A stretch of DNA of 64,000 nt, taken from assembly GCF_049243985.1 (NCBI RefSeq), contig NC_135384.1, positions 14,690,501 through 14,754,500 on the forward strand, in the 5' to 3' direction. The notes beneath the pieces were generated by a model. The model saw only the letters and a list, made by a program, of their open reading frames with translations, did not search any database and was not told the DNA's origin. A program made the translations under genes and the position numbers. Below are positions 32,345 to 43,939 of the stretch, piece after piece (the first letter of the stretch is position 1; each line of letters opens with the position of its first letter). The stretch is from Paroedura picta. Lineage: Eukaryota; Chordata; Lepidosauria; Squamata; Gekkonidae.

Positions 32345-32642
32345 AATAAAATCAGAGTCCAGCAGCACCTTTAAGACCAGCAAAGACTTATTCAGCTTTC
32401 AAGTGCAAGCACTCTTCGTCAGACTATGAACTCCTTACATGACAGGGAATATATAGCAAAAATCAATTATGTTACATTTAGTTGTTGACACAGTCTACTG
32501 ATGTAACAGAATTGAGTTTTGCTATATATTCCCTGTCATGTAAGAAGATCATCGTCTGAGGAAGAGGGCTTGCACTCGGAAGCTCACGCCTTAAATAAAT
32601 CTTTGTTGGTCTTAAAGGTGCGACTGGACTCTGATTTTATTA
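32345..32642 (+). mobile_element. Foldback repeat with ~118-bp inverted arms
   Basis: The left arm (32345-32462: ATAAAATCAGAGTCCAGCAG ... ATATATAGCAAAA) pairs with the right arm (32517-32642) at roughly 85-90% around a 54-base loop. Shared arm text includes CACCTTTAAGACCA.CAAAGA, AGTGCAAGC.CTCTTC and TTACATGACAGGGAATATA. A family with this GTCCA..AGCACCTTTAAGACCAAC head is widespread in reptiles; single, shorter relatives occur in intron 5 of B (about 48035-48200) and A (about 63700-63860). No coding capacity; a non-autonomous DNA element is likely. Confidence 0.75.
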
Positions 32643-32950
32643 TAAAATTAGTATGTTATTATTAGTTGTGAAAACTGAGCTGTTTCAGTATTTGCTAGTT
32701 TCATGTTGGGATATAGCTGTAGGCAGACTGTCTCCTCTCAGGAAAAAAAAATGTTTACATAACTTCAAAGAAATGGAGGGAGGCAGAATTCTGCAGAATT
32801 CTATCAAGAGAATACAATGGTCATACAATGAGAATATGTGCTGTCGCCAAGTGACTTAAGAAGGATTTTGACTGCTGACACCAGGAAGGAAGAAATAATC
32901 AGTACTTTATTCTTTAAAGACATCAACATTCAACACAATATTGGAGATTT

Positions 32951-35900
32951 TCACATTTTTCTAATTATCTGCTCCCGATTGTTCATTTCTGGTCTCAGTA
33001 AAATGATGTAACATTTTGGGAAAAATATGCACCCTAATAAGCCAGCACCAGAGGACAAGATGGAGAAGATCTCCACAGCCACCATGAATTTTCCTTTAGA
33101 GCTCAAGTAAGCTGGAATAAAGGAAAACCAAACACTGCAAAAGACCAACATACTGAAAGTGATGAACTTGGCTTCATTGAAACTGCCAGGTAACTTCCTG
33201 GCAAGAAAAGCCACTGTGAAGCTGACACTGGCCAGAAAGCTCAAATAGCCAAGGACCAAGTAAAACATGGTAGCAGAACCCTCATTACATTCCAGGATGA
33301 TACTCTTGGGTTGTGAAAGCATATTCATTTGTGGGAAGGGAGGGAAAATACAGACCCAAATAATAGAAATCACTACTTGAATTAAGGAGCCAGAAAGGAC
33401 AATAGAATAGGCCAGTTTCTTACCCACCCATGACCTCACATGAGACCCTGGGTTGGTGGCCATAAAAGCCAGAACAACAGTGATGGTTTTGGCTAACACA
33501 CTCAAAAGAGCTACACAGAATATGAGGCCAAATATAGTTTGTCGCAGAAGGCAGGTCACTTTCCCTGGCTCTCCAATGAACAGCAAGGTGCTGAGGAAGC
33601 AAAGCAGGAGGGAGAGGAGGAGAATGTAGGTGAGGCTTCGGTTGTTGGCTTTAACAATGGGAGTGTTCTTGTATTTCAGGAAGGTTCCAAGAACCAAAGC
33701 TGTGACCAGAGAGAAAGATATGGCCAAGATCAGAAAGATGATCCCTAAAGTCTCTTCATATGAAAGGTAGGTTGGGACCTTGAGAAGGCATTCATGATGG
33801 TTTTCACTGGGATAATGATCATCTGGACATTTGACACAGGAATCCATATCTGAAGGAATCAAAAGAGCTGTTTCAGTATTCCAAGACAGTGACCAGTATC
33901 TAAGAGGTAATCTTTTACATGAGGTAGAATTAATTCCCCTTCTTTCTTTCTCCTCCCTCAGCTTCCTCTCATTATATATATGTCAGTGCTTTTGAATAAT
34001 GGTAATCAGTTATTTTTTGGCTGACTGGCCAGGTATGAGGCCTGTCAGACACACAGTGTATAAGTAATATATCTTTCACTCTTGCTTTCCTCTTCTTCTA
34101 AGCTTTACATTTTGAAAAGCAATCTAGATCTTCCTAGATAAACAAATCCAATATTCCAATATTCTAATCCAAGCTACTAGTGCCCTGCCTGGCCCCAAGA
34201 CACCTAGTTTCAGTGATCCATGTGATTGCCACCATTAGGCTTGGTTTCTGTAACGCACTCTATGACCCGTTATACACAAAGTTGGAAATCCAGGATGGCA
34301 GCATCAGGGAAGGGACACTGCATGTGCTTGTTAGCGCCGCAGAGCTGCGGAGCCAACCGGGGAGTCCCCCCACCCCCACATTGGTGGGAGAGCAGCATGT
34401 CACTTTCTGCCATTGTGTGTTATGGCTCCATTTCCCCCAGTACCCCCACTCCCCTCCTTGCTGTTACTGCCTCCAGGCAGCATGTTGGGCTTTCCAGCCC
34501 CGGTGTTGTGCGCAAGTGCACACCCGTTCTACACCTCTCCCATGAGTACACGGGAAAAAAAGCCTTACACCAGCGCAATGGCATAACACTAAAAAAAACC
34601 TTGTGCCTTCTGCAATTTCTCATCTCCTGGCTCCTCTGCTGCCAACTTGCGCTTCCTGGCATTTCACACATGTGCTTGAAATGGCGAAAGATGGGAACAT
34701 GCTAGGCAGGCTCCTCTCTTCTGCCTGCCAGTCAAGACTGGTGGCCAATCACCTTTCTTGCTCTTTTAAAGGGACCGCAATGCCTGCTATTGTATTTTAA
34801 AATAAGACTTACTCATTTAAACACATATGTGTTTATTCATGGATGCATAGGGCTCTTTTCACTGTTGAAACTTAAAAAAAAATGGGGGGCAATTTTTTTT
34901 GGGTGGGGAAGAGGCAAACTGGTGGGCAAACTGGTGGGGAAAATTTATTTTGTGCTCTGCCTGGGCGATTGTGTGTCTATTCATTACTCTGAGCAGTTTT
35001 TTTAAAAAAAGAAAGCCCCGTTCTGGGTTAAGAGAGAGGGAGGCCAGCTCAAGGGCGGGCACTGGAGCTGGAAATCTCGCTACTTCAGCCACTTTGGTAA
35101 CACACGTGTCTTGTGTGAGTGTCTTGCTGGCTGCTCTTATCATGCTAGTGTTACATGGCAGGGGGTAATCCAGTTTTGTGGATTTTCCTGCAAACACTTT
35201 AAAATGGAGGATGTAGCTCCCAGTCTGCAGATGTAACACTGTATATTTATGGTGTCGTACATAACACCAAAAATATGGCATTTGCAAAGGGTAAGACTCT
35301 CACTTTTTTAATCGGGTGCAGAATGGCTTTAAATTTTCAACTGTTCTGTTAGGGGGTGACTTTAAAGCTATAATTCATATCTAAGTTGAAAGAAGTTGCC
35401 AATGCTGTATTAGCTATTTTTGAGGTGCTGAATAACCTACTGGTATTCCCAAAATGGCAGAAGTGATCAATTCTGTCATGGAAAGCTACATTTTTTAAAT
35501 CTCCATAAGGCAGAATAACAGGTTTTTTTCTTCCAGTTCGACAAGAATGTTTCACAGCATGCCTCTTACCCTTCTGCTCAGAGATCATCCCTTCTGGACA
35601 GAGAATACAATCATAACAGCAAAATTTCTTTCCTTCCTTCATTGTCTTTCTGTAGCCAGGATGGCATGGATCATTGCAGACAGAAATGGGAAGCACCTCT
35701 CCATAAATAAAAAAAACACATTAGTATAAAATTATTGTCTTTTGATAATGATTGATCTACCAAACTTTTTTGTGGGAAGAAGAAGAAGAAGAAGAAGAAG
35801 AAGAAGAAGAAGAAGAAGAAGAAGAAGAAGAAGAAGAAGAAGAAGAAGAAGAAGAAGAAGAAGAGTTTGTTCTTATATGCCACTTTTCTCTACCCGAAGG

Positions 35901-38900
35901 AATCTCAAAGCGGCTTACAGTCACCTTTCCTTTCCTCTCCCCACAACAAGACACCCTGTGAGGTAGGTGAGGCTGAGAGAGTCCTGATATTACTGCTCGG
36001 TCAGAACAGCTTTATCAGTCCTGTGGCAAGTCAAAGGTCACTCAGCTGGCTGCATGTGGGGGAGTGCAAGACCCGGCTCACCAGATTGGAAGTCCGCTAT
36101 CCTAATCATTACACCAAGCTGGCTCTAATTATGACATTAGAAAAACCAAGTTACCACTTTGTATCAATCAGGGTTTTTTTTTTTGTGATATGAGCAATGA
36201 TCTGTGATTTGTCAACTATGAGGTGACAGCTGAATTTCTGGTGTGAACTTAACGGAAGGCTGAGACTTTCATTTTAATGAAAGAGCAACACAATCTTGAT
36301 GAATGGCCAGAAAAGCTTTATAGACATAGTTTATCTCCTTAGGTCAAAGGGAGAGTCTTTGTATTCTCCTAGTGGTTGCTTCTTCTGCATCACTGGTGGA
36401 AAGCAGAACCACCATGGAAAATGGTGATATAACAGGGTGGCTCCCCTAGATTTCTTTAATCAGCATTTATTAAAGTTATTGGAGATTAGCTGTCTGATTT
36501 ACTCCAGATTCTTCAGTTAACTTTTGGATTCTTATCACCTGGTAGGACCTCATATAATTTAAACATTGCAACTGGAAGATTTTCAGATACTTTTTAAAAT
36601 TCTGAATTACTAAATTGAATGAAGCTAGGAGTTTTTGACTTTGTCTGTTGTACTGTTTGATTATACAATAATTAATTCTATTTTACAAGGAAGAAAGATG
36701 CCAGAATCTTGGAAAGGAGCTAGTGTAATGATACCTAAAGAATTTTTAGCTCTGGATCTGGCAATAAACTATAGGTCAACATCATTGCTCAATAATGAGT
36801 ATAAACTTTTTACTACAATGTTAGCAGATAGATGGAAAAGGATTTTCCAAGACTTCATTCACAAGGATCAGTTTAGGTTTCTACCTAAGAAATTGATAAA
36901 GTGCAATGTCAAAAATGAATTTAATGTTCCAAAATCTTTGGAAAAGCATAACGAACAACAGGCAGCATTGATTTTCTCAGATGCAGTAAAAGCATTTGAC
37001 AATCTGAACTGGACTTTACACATTTAGGTTTTAGAAGTGATGAGCTTTGGAGATAATGTTGTAAAATAGGTGAAATCGATACATACACAGTCTACACAAA
37101 TAATGGAGATCTAACTGAACCTTGTGTGATTCATAAGGCACTAAGGCAGGGAAGTCTATTGTCATTTCCCTGGGCATGCAAGAAAGGGCCACAAGAGCCA
37201 CAGTCCCTTCGGAACAACCTGTTTTGTTCCCCCTTTTCCACGGGGGGGGGGGGAGAAAGACATTTTCAAAAATCCTTGCTAAGCCTAGCAGCCATTTCAG
37301 GATGTCAGCAGGTGGGATTGCATGCCTCGCTGTCAGGATGAAATGACTACAAGCTATCTCAGGGATCGATTACACTTTGTGTTCAGGTATTTGGTTTGGG
37401 ATTCCTTGAAAACTGAACTGAATTTGAATTTTCCTGTTCATGCCCATCCCGTCATGAAAAACATTATAACTTAAACCAACAAAACAATTCCTGGCCCTCA
37501 CCTGAAAGAGAGATCTGCCATTTATATTTCATTAAAAGAGTGGAGAATGACACTTTCAAAAAAAATTCTGAGTTCCTCAGGCACTCCTTTCTATCATGTT
37601 GGAGCAACAAGGCAGAATGTGTTGATGGAATGTTTCAAGATAAATTCATAGGGGAATAAATATTGTACGAAGAGGCATGTGAAGAAAACAATGTCGATAT
37701 CAACTTTTTCCCCATTCATCATTTTCAAAAGGACTTGGCTTGCTCACAAAAGAAAGATCAGAAAATCAAACACCAGGGTCCTTGCCTCACCTGGTTAAAG
37801 CTTCGATGCCACACAATTTTATCCTCTGCCAGAGTCAGTTCTTTGCCAGAAGGAGCCTGAGGATCCAGTTCTCCCACTTGGACTCTAGCAAATGATCCAT
37901 TTGAGAAGGTAACCCAATTGGTGACATCAAAAATTGTAACTAGTTCTCCAGCTTGATCAAACTGTAGATTTTCTCCGACACTATTGTTGAATAAGGTTCT
38001 CCTTAAAAAATGGTGTAACTAGATTGAAACAAGAAAACAAAATAAAAAAGAAAATGCACAGCAACGTTAAAAATGATACAGACCACCCAGCACAAATATA
38101 TACACAAAGGTGTATGCATTTATTATGTTGATGTCAGGACTGAATATGCAAAGTGGAAGGAGAAAGAGAACAATTCCAGCAATAAGTGGTGACCAGTTTG
38201 AATAATTACTGTACCTGCCATGGTTGTATATTCTGAACATCCAGCCTCCAGTGTTCTACCAGTTCTCTGTGCATGGATCCATGTGTGTAGGCATGGTGCA
38301 AAGCCTGGGCCACAGCATGAACAGCATTGTAGACATTATAGCTATGACCAGTCATCTGCATTTCAAACAAAGTCCCAGGAAGACTCTCCAGTTTCTCTTC
38401 CCCACTGCAGTTTGACTCAATATCCTCTTGCCCATATATCAAGGAACAGCTGAATGCTTGCTCCCAAAAGTTCTGAATAAAACCATCTCCTGCAGCCCAG
38501 GAAGGTCTTATGGTCTGAAGGAATTCTTGGAATCCAGAGGGCTGATTGGAATGGACTGTAAAGGACAGGGCTCCATAGAGGGAGTCTGTATCTAAATATC
38601 TTTGGCTAGGAAATGACTCAAAGTCCCAGTGTGATGTAACTATCCACACTTTACTGAGAGGAGGCAAAAACATGAAAGGAGCTAGATAAAGATAGATCCT
38701 TAAAGCTATCATGGTTGGAGGTTCTCCATAGGCAAAAAATACTTTGGTTTTTTTGTCCAAAAAAATTGGATACCGGTCAGCCTGTTTTATAACCATCTCC
38801 AACATCTCTTTGAAGTATGTTATCTTTGGTAATTGGTATGCGAATGCAAAACAAATGCTATTTTCTGACAGGATAGGTATTATTCTCTGCAAGAAATGGC

Positions 38901-41900
38901 TTCCATGGTCATCATCCATAGCAATGAGCCCAATCCAAGTCCATTTAAATTGATGAAGTAACTGTACAACTCCCCTGTACTGATAGGTGTCATCAGGCAC
39001 CATCTGATATATGGAAGGAAATTGTTGTTTCTCACCCTTTGCAAGGGAAAAGGATCCATGAGTGAGCTGAAATAAAATAGTTACTTTTTCATATTCATGA
39101 ATTCAGAATTTTCAGTAATATGCTGGAATTCTGCAGCCTATGTACTCCCCATGCTAATAGCTTACCTGAGGAGTCTTGTAGATGTTCAGGATCGAGGCCA
39201 TCTGAGCAGAGGTTTCAGACAAAAGCCCTCCTATGACAGCTTTGACTTTCTGTTGGTGATCACAGCTGAAATTAGGGACCAGCTTCTGCTGTGCAGAAAG
39301 TAGGCTGAGGGTGGCCTTGAAAGTCATTCTTCCCAGGCCATAAGTGTTGAGGACATAGAGCCCCAAACTGACATTTGGTAAGAAGCTGGGATTCTTATTC
39401 AGCTCTTGTACAGCAAATGCCGAGGCCAGAACGTGCTGGTAGTTTTTTGTGTATGATCTATGATAAAAACATTCAGAAAAGTTTTTGAAAAAACTACATT
39501 TACAGTGTTCTTCCTTCCAGCTAATCTCCCAATTTTTGAATCAGTTTCTTTAGCTATGCCTTTAACAACTTCAGACTTCTTTAATTTTTTTACATACCTG
39601 ACATTTATACATCATTCACTCATTTATTCAAATATTGTACGCAGCCCATTGGAGTTCAGACATTATAAAAAAGATTAATGTTCGAAGGAACAAGAGACTC
39701 AGCGTTTTTAAAAGATAAAAGAGAAAACAGAACTACAAATTGAAACAAGTAACGTAAATTAAAAATCCATGATCACTCCAAGCCAATTCACAGGCTTATT
39801 CACACTTATTAGTCAGCGGAAAGGGTGTTAGCACTGATTTTTAATGTTATTCAAAAGGACATAGCAATAGTGAAAGTTAAATAGTTTATATCCACACACA
39901 GGAAACTGAAGGCCATTTCGCACGGCTTCAAAATAGCACAATGGTTGCTAATTGAAAACACTACTAATTTGCCTTAACGCACGACGTCGCAGACAATCTG
40001 CAACACTCCTGAAACCAATCAGCAAAAAGCGCTTCGTTGTAGCGCTTTCAGGGGAATCCAGAAAAGTGGATTCACCCTCCGGATAGCGATACACTCCTGC
40101 AACCAATCTGCAACACTAGCGCTAAAGACCTGTGCGTTACCATTGTTGCGGGTTCTTCAAAGTCCCTCCTCCTGAGCCTGTCCTCCAAACTTCCGGCGAA
40201 GCGATCGCCATTTTTTTTTCTCTGAGCGAGCGGGGATAAACGCACCAGCGAGCCTCTTTCTGTTTAGAGGCTTCCCTGGCTTCAGTCCTTCACCTTTAGT
40301 CACTAAGCACAAACCACATAAAAGCCCGTTTGCTGAAATAAAGTCCCTTTATTTTTTACACATTAATTCAGCCGAAAATCGGGCCCGTGAGAGGGGGGGG
40401 ATTTTTTTTTTATCACTCGAGGCAGCGTGCCAACGATCATACAATCAAACGACAGCTCACATTAGGCAGCTGGATGGGTCTCTCCGTTGCAACGAATCTA
40501 CCTAGATTCGTTGCTATGGGTCTGTTTTTTTTTTTTTTAAACCTTTCTTAAAGGGAAAGGGGCTGTTTGGGAGCATGCTCACGGCTGCCCATTGGCTGCT
40601 TGACGGCCAGGGGTGGGACGAGCTTGGCAATAGCGCTTCCTTTCTAGCGATTTCTGCCGAGACCGGAAGCCTGTGGGAAACGCTAAAAAACGCAACTGAT
40701 TCCACTACAAAGGCAGGTATGCATAACGACGAATTCCACTATTTTAAATGGCGATTTTTCATTCCGCAAACAATTTGCAACAAAGATCCCCGTGTGAAAA
40801 GGCCCTGAGTATATGTCAACCATCAAAGAGATGAAGCTTCAAGTCCTAGACCCATCTTAGTCAGGTTTCCGGCCTGGCCATGGGGTAGAGACAGCCCTAG
40901 TTGCCTTGATGGATGGCCTCTGTTGCCAGTTGGACTGGGGCTTGTTAGCACTGCTGATACTACTAGATTTCTCAGCAGCTTTTGACACAGTCAACCATAA
41001 GCTTCTAGCTTGCTGCCTCACTGACACCAGATTATAAAATCCCCTAAAACCAATTAGCCCCTTTAAACCTCCCCTTGTGGCAACAATCCCCCCTGCCCCC
41101 TCTCAAAAGACCTTTTCAGTAACCAGTGTTCCGGGGTGCAAACAGGGGGGAGGGGGATATATGTGATAGATTAACTAGCCAGCAGGGGACCCAGATATTT
41201 CTAGCCCTGGCCTCAACTAAAGACTTGGAGTAAGAGCTCCATCTTACAGGCTCTGTGGAACTGACAGTTATGACAGGGCACTTAGCTATCCTGGGAGCTC
41301 ATTCCACCAGGCAGGGGCCAAAAAAGGCCTTGGCCCTGGCTAACCTCCCTCAGGCCAGGGACCTCCAACAGATTCAATCCGGCCGAATGTACAAGCTCTA
41401 TTAAGCCCCGCGGTTTTTATATGTTTTTTGATATTCATGTAGTATCGTTTTTTCTTTTTACTAATGTTAGTCACCCTGATCCTGTTAACAGGGAGGAGTA
41501 ATACTATTACTACTACAAAGATGAAGATGATGATTTGGTCTCCTTAAAATATGACATTACCACTGTGTATCCTGACATTTATAACAACAGAGAAAAAATA
41601 GAGTTTATTTTAGTACACTACAGCACATGAATCCAAAGTATTATTTAAAGAAATATAACTAACTAGTGAATAAGCCCGCTGCAGTCTTAATGCAGCGGGC
41701 GCTAGCGGGTCCTCGGAGGCAAGGAGCGGCACAGTCATGGGCCAGGGCAGCTCTCCCGGGGCGCGGGAGTCTGCGAGGGCGATGGGGGCACGGTGCGGCG
41801 CAGCGCAGCGCGGGTCGGGCAGGCCACATGGAGTTGGGGAGCACCCGAGTCGGGGAGCAGCAAGTGTGTTTGGCTGCGGCGCAGCACGTGGCGGATTGGC

Positions 41901-43485
41901 GGGCCCCCATGGTGCGCTGGCAACCTGGGGCGGCGTCGGCGGCGCAGCGAGGAGGCAAGGCGGCATCGGCAGGCTGCCGAGGCAAGCAATGGCGGTGGGC
42001 ATGCGGGTGCAGGCGAGGAGGAAGGGGGGCGGTTCAGGAGGCGCTTTGCACCTCCGATTAGGCAGTCCTGCGTGAAGGGGCCAATTGCGAGCCGCACTGC
42101 GTGCGGCTCACAATTGGGGCCTTGGTGGCAGAGTGACAATCGTAGGGGCGAATTGGCAGGCGCTTTGCGCCTGCTGATTGGGCCCTACGATTGTCACTCT
42201 GGGTGAAGGGGCCTATGGGCACCCTTCCCCATCATGGACAGGGTCCACCTTAGGTGCCCTTAACGGATTATATTATCCGCTCCACCAGGAGCAGTTAAAG
42301 ATATGCAAATTTCTAGCTTTTCTTACTTATTTCTCCTCACATCTGGTTGCTAGAATCAGCCTTAAGCTGATGGGAACATTGAAAAGAATCTTTTGTTGCT
42401 TATGCATTGGATTGAATAAAATGCTTTGGGCAAATTACGGAATGCCAAAATGAAATAGCCAACATGATATAGTGTTTAAAATCGTGGACTAGAATATGGG
42501 TGAACCCAGTTTGAATTCTCACTATACTATGCTTTTGGGTCACTTCTTGGCTGTCAGGATCAGTCCCCAGCTCTCTGCCATGATTGAGCCAGGATGACCA
42601 GAGAGACTCCATTTTCGTTTGTTTGTAACCTTCTATGCTTTATGTCTCTGTAGTAACTCTTTGAACCTCTATCCTCCTTTGATGACCCTGAGCTTTTCAC
42701 ACTGCATTCTCCCGTTGTGATACTCTGTTGCAAGTACCCCTGTAAACATCTTATCTACAAAGAGAGGCGCCGATTCGACTAAGGCCGCAGAGCCAGAGAC
42801 GGTCTGGCAGGAATCCCAGGATGGCACCTGGTGAGGGAGGAATATTCCTCCCCGGGAACTGGGGACCATTTGGGCGGGATAATTGTATTGATAACTGCTT
42901 GCTTGCTTGATATCGGTCTTGACTTCAGATGTTAGAGTGTTCAGAACTACTTCCAATTAAAGCTTTCTATTAAACCAGAAGGCTCGTTGTGAGTCTGTCT
43001 GCCTTTGACATCAGCCTAACCTACCTCTCAGACTTGTGGTAAGGATAAAAAGGAAGAGAGCCATAGGAGCCACTGTGGGTTCCCATTGGGGAGCAGGTTG
43101 GGAATTCCTGAAAAAAAATTAAATGGAATAAAAACCTAATCTGTCATTACTTACTGCTTAACTGCAATGATCAGATTCTATTAGAGAAAGAAAAACATGA
43201 TTCTTACATAGGTCGATCAATCACCATATGTGCTGGGTGTTCTAGGAAAGATGGAGGGGTATTGAAGTAAGAAACTTGAGTATGGACCACACCAATAAGA
43301 AGGTCTCCTGGCTGATAAAAGTTGTGAGGAATAGGAAAGGGGTCATCATATATGGAGCAACTAATGGAAGACATCTGGCACATTGTACGACAGGGCAGCA
43401 CCAGCAGAAGCAGCATCAGTACCAACAGCATCTTGGAGATAAGACGTATCTCCCAGCTGCAGACAACCACTTTGCCATCCACCAT
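32951..43485 (-). CDS. V2R gene C, complete six-exon receptor
   Basis: Complete vomeronasal type-2 receptor. Exons: 43485-43208, 39457-39166, 39066-38215, 38018-37791, 35696-35570, 33849-32951 (278, 292, 852, 228, 127, 899 bases; 892 codons including stop; phases 2,0,0,0,1). Exon 1 offers two Met: the first at 43485, and a second 18 residues later directly before a strongly hydrophobic signal peptide ([14 protein letters not shown]); the second may be the real start. It has the N-terminal signature [18 protein letters not shown]. Exon 3 carries the ligand-binding core ([33 protein letters not shown]). Exon 5 is the cysteine-rich domain and exon 6 the 7TM domain ([27 protein letters not shown]). 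The exon 5 acceptor reads GAG rather than CAG. An AATAAA (32911-32906) lies 40 bases past the stop and is a plausible poly(A) signal. Introns 1 and 4 are swollen by a Helitron, a solo-LTR-like fossil, a TIR element, a GAA-tailed SINE and an L1 piece. Confidence 0.93.
34190..34275 (+). mobile_element. L2-type LINE coding fragment
   Basis: Short reading [21 protein letters not shown], close to the 'SRLDYCNALY' motif of L2/CR1-group RT thumb regions. Lies in intron 5 of gene C. Confidence 0.45.
34280..35300. other. Gene C intron 5 insertion of unknown type
   Basis: A 1 kb stretch unlike the introns 5 of B and D, with GC-rich left part, a duplicated GGCAAACTGGTGGG (34911-34937) and AT-rich right part. 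No transposase or known terminal motif is visible. Probably an unclassified DNA element; several 100-160-codon open frames have no recognisable domain. Confidence 0.3.
35776..36126 (-). mobile_element. tRNA-derived SINE (copy 5) with ~89-bp GAA tract
   Basis: Best expanded tail of the family: about 29 GAA units at 35776-35864. Body as in the other copies; the B-box region is slightly shortened (GCAAGACCCGGCT). It lies in intron 4 of gene C, 80 bases from exon 5. Confidence 0.88.
36600..37180 (+). mobile_element. L1 LINE reverse-transcriptase fragment
   Basis: Open frame 36635-37027 reads [42 protein letters not shown] and [15 protein letters not shown], the RT motifs of L1 (NYRPISLLN.D.K, DQ.GF, DAEKAFD). 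A following stretch reads ALRQGSLLS (L1 has GTRQGCPLS). The catalytic YADD is missing. Antisense to gene C in intron 4. Confidence 0.8.
39910..40805 (+). mobile_element. Non-autonomous TIR DNA transposon, CpG-rich
   Basis: The left end AGGCCATTTCGCACGG and the reverse complement of the right end GGGCCTTTTCACACGG are matching termini, flanked on both sides by TGA (39907-39909 and 40806-40808), a possible 3-bp duplication. The interior is CpG-rich, with AGCGCTT and CAACACT.GCG motifs and a T-run. PIF/Harbinger-like by TSD length and terminal GGCC, but no transposase is present. Lies in intron 1 of gene C. Confidence 0.6.
40855..41640 (+). mobile_element. L2/CR1-group LINE fragment
   Basis: 40862-41025 reads [20 protein letters not shown] and [18 protein letters not shown] domain 2-3 of L2/CR1-type LINEs. 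The rest is an internally deleted 3' region (GGGAGCTCATTCCACCAGGCAGGGGCCAAAAAAGGCC, CCCTGGC), also seen in reverse-related form at 52718-53010. In intron 1 of gene C. Confidence 0.7.
41662..42267 (-). mobile_element. Non-autonomous Helitron with complete termini
   Basis: On the minus strand it starts TCCGTTAAGGGCACC right after an A (42268) and ends with an 11-base-stem hairpin (GCCCGCTGCA, loop TTAAGAC, TGCAGCGGGC), then TTATTCA and CTAGT (41666-41662), followed by T. A/T target, TC start and hairpin plus CTRRT end are the Helitron hallmarks. It has no TIR or target duplication. Interior palindromes: GCAGGCGCAAAGCGCCTGC and GAGCCGCAC..GTGCGGCTC. High GC yields spurious open frames on both strands (41610-42206). 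In intron 1 of gene C. Confidence 0.85.
42552..43010 (+). mobile_element. Solo-LTR-like fossil
   Basis: A 0.46 kb unit that begins TGTCAGG and ends TTTGACA, the TG..CA inverted ends of retroviral-type LTRs. AATTAAAGC and ATTAAAC near the right end are poly(A)-signal-like. The matching intron position in gene E (about 14815) lacks it, so it inserted after the C/E duplication or was lost from E. No internal region is present. Family not determined. Confidence 0.55.
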
Positions 43486-43939
43486 GATATATCATATCAG
43501 TTTTGCCTCTTCGTTCCTCATGTGGCTGATGACTTCTTTGGTTCCTTGGTTTAAAAACCGATATAGAAGGAAAAGGTTTTCTGCTGTTGCTGAATTAGAA
43601 TTCAGAATTGTTATTGATATCATAGTATTGCATTGAGGCACCCGCTAGACCAATCCATGAAAATAATATAAAAAGATTTAAACATTTAGTGTATTAAATC
43701 AGAGGAGATTTGATAACAGCTGTTATGAAATCTATTGCATAATTTAATTTCTAACAGCAGCATTTATAAAGCACTAGGAGCTAACACATGTTTCATTTGT
43801 GAGATTTTCTACAGATGGAAAAAATCCACAGCTCTAATGAAGCAATTAGGTGAAGAGAAGGAATAAGGTGGCATATTTTACATTTAAAAAATTTAAAGGA
43901 AAATATATGAAGGCAACAGCTAAAGGAAACTTACCATAA

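Noticed and set aside
35742-35966. Poly-Arg, poly-Glu and poly-Ser open frames at 35671-35966, 25192-25374 and 951-1232
   Set aside because: They are translations of GAA/TTC microsatellite tails of SINEs.
40862-41030. Separate gene suggested by a protein-like reading at 40862-41025
   Set aside because: It is the RT core of an L2/CR1-type LINE.
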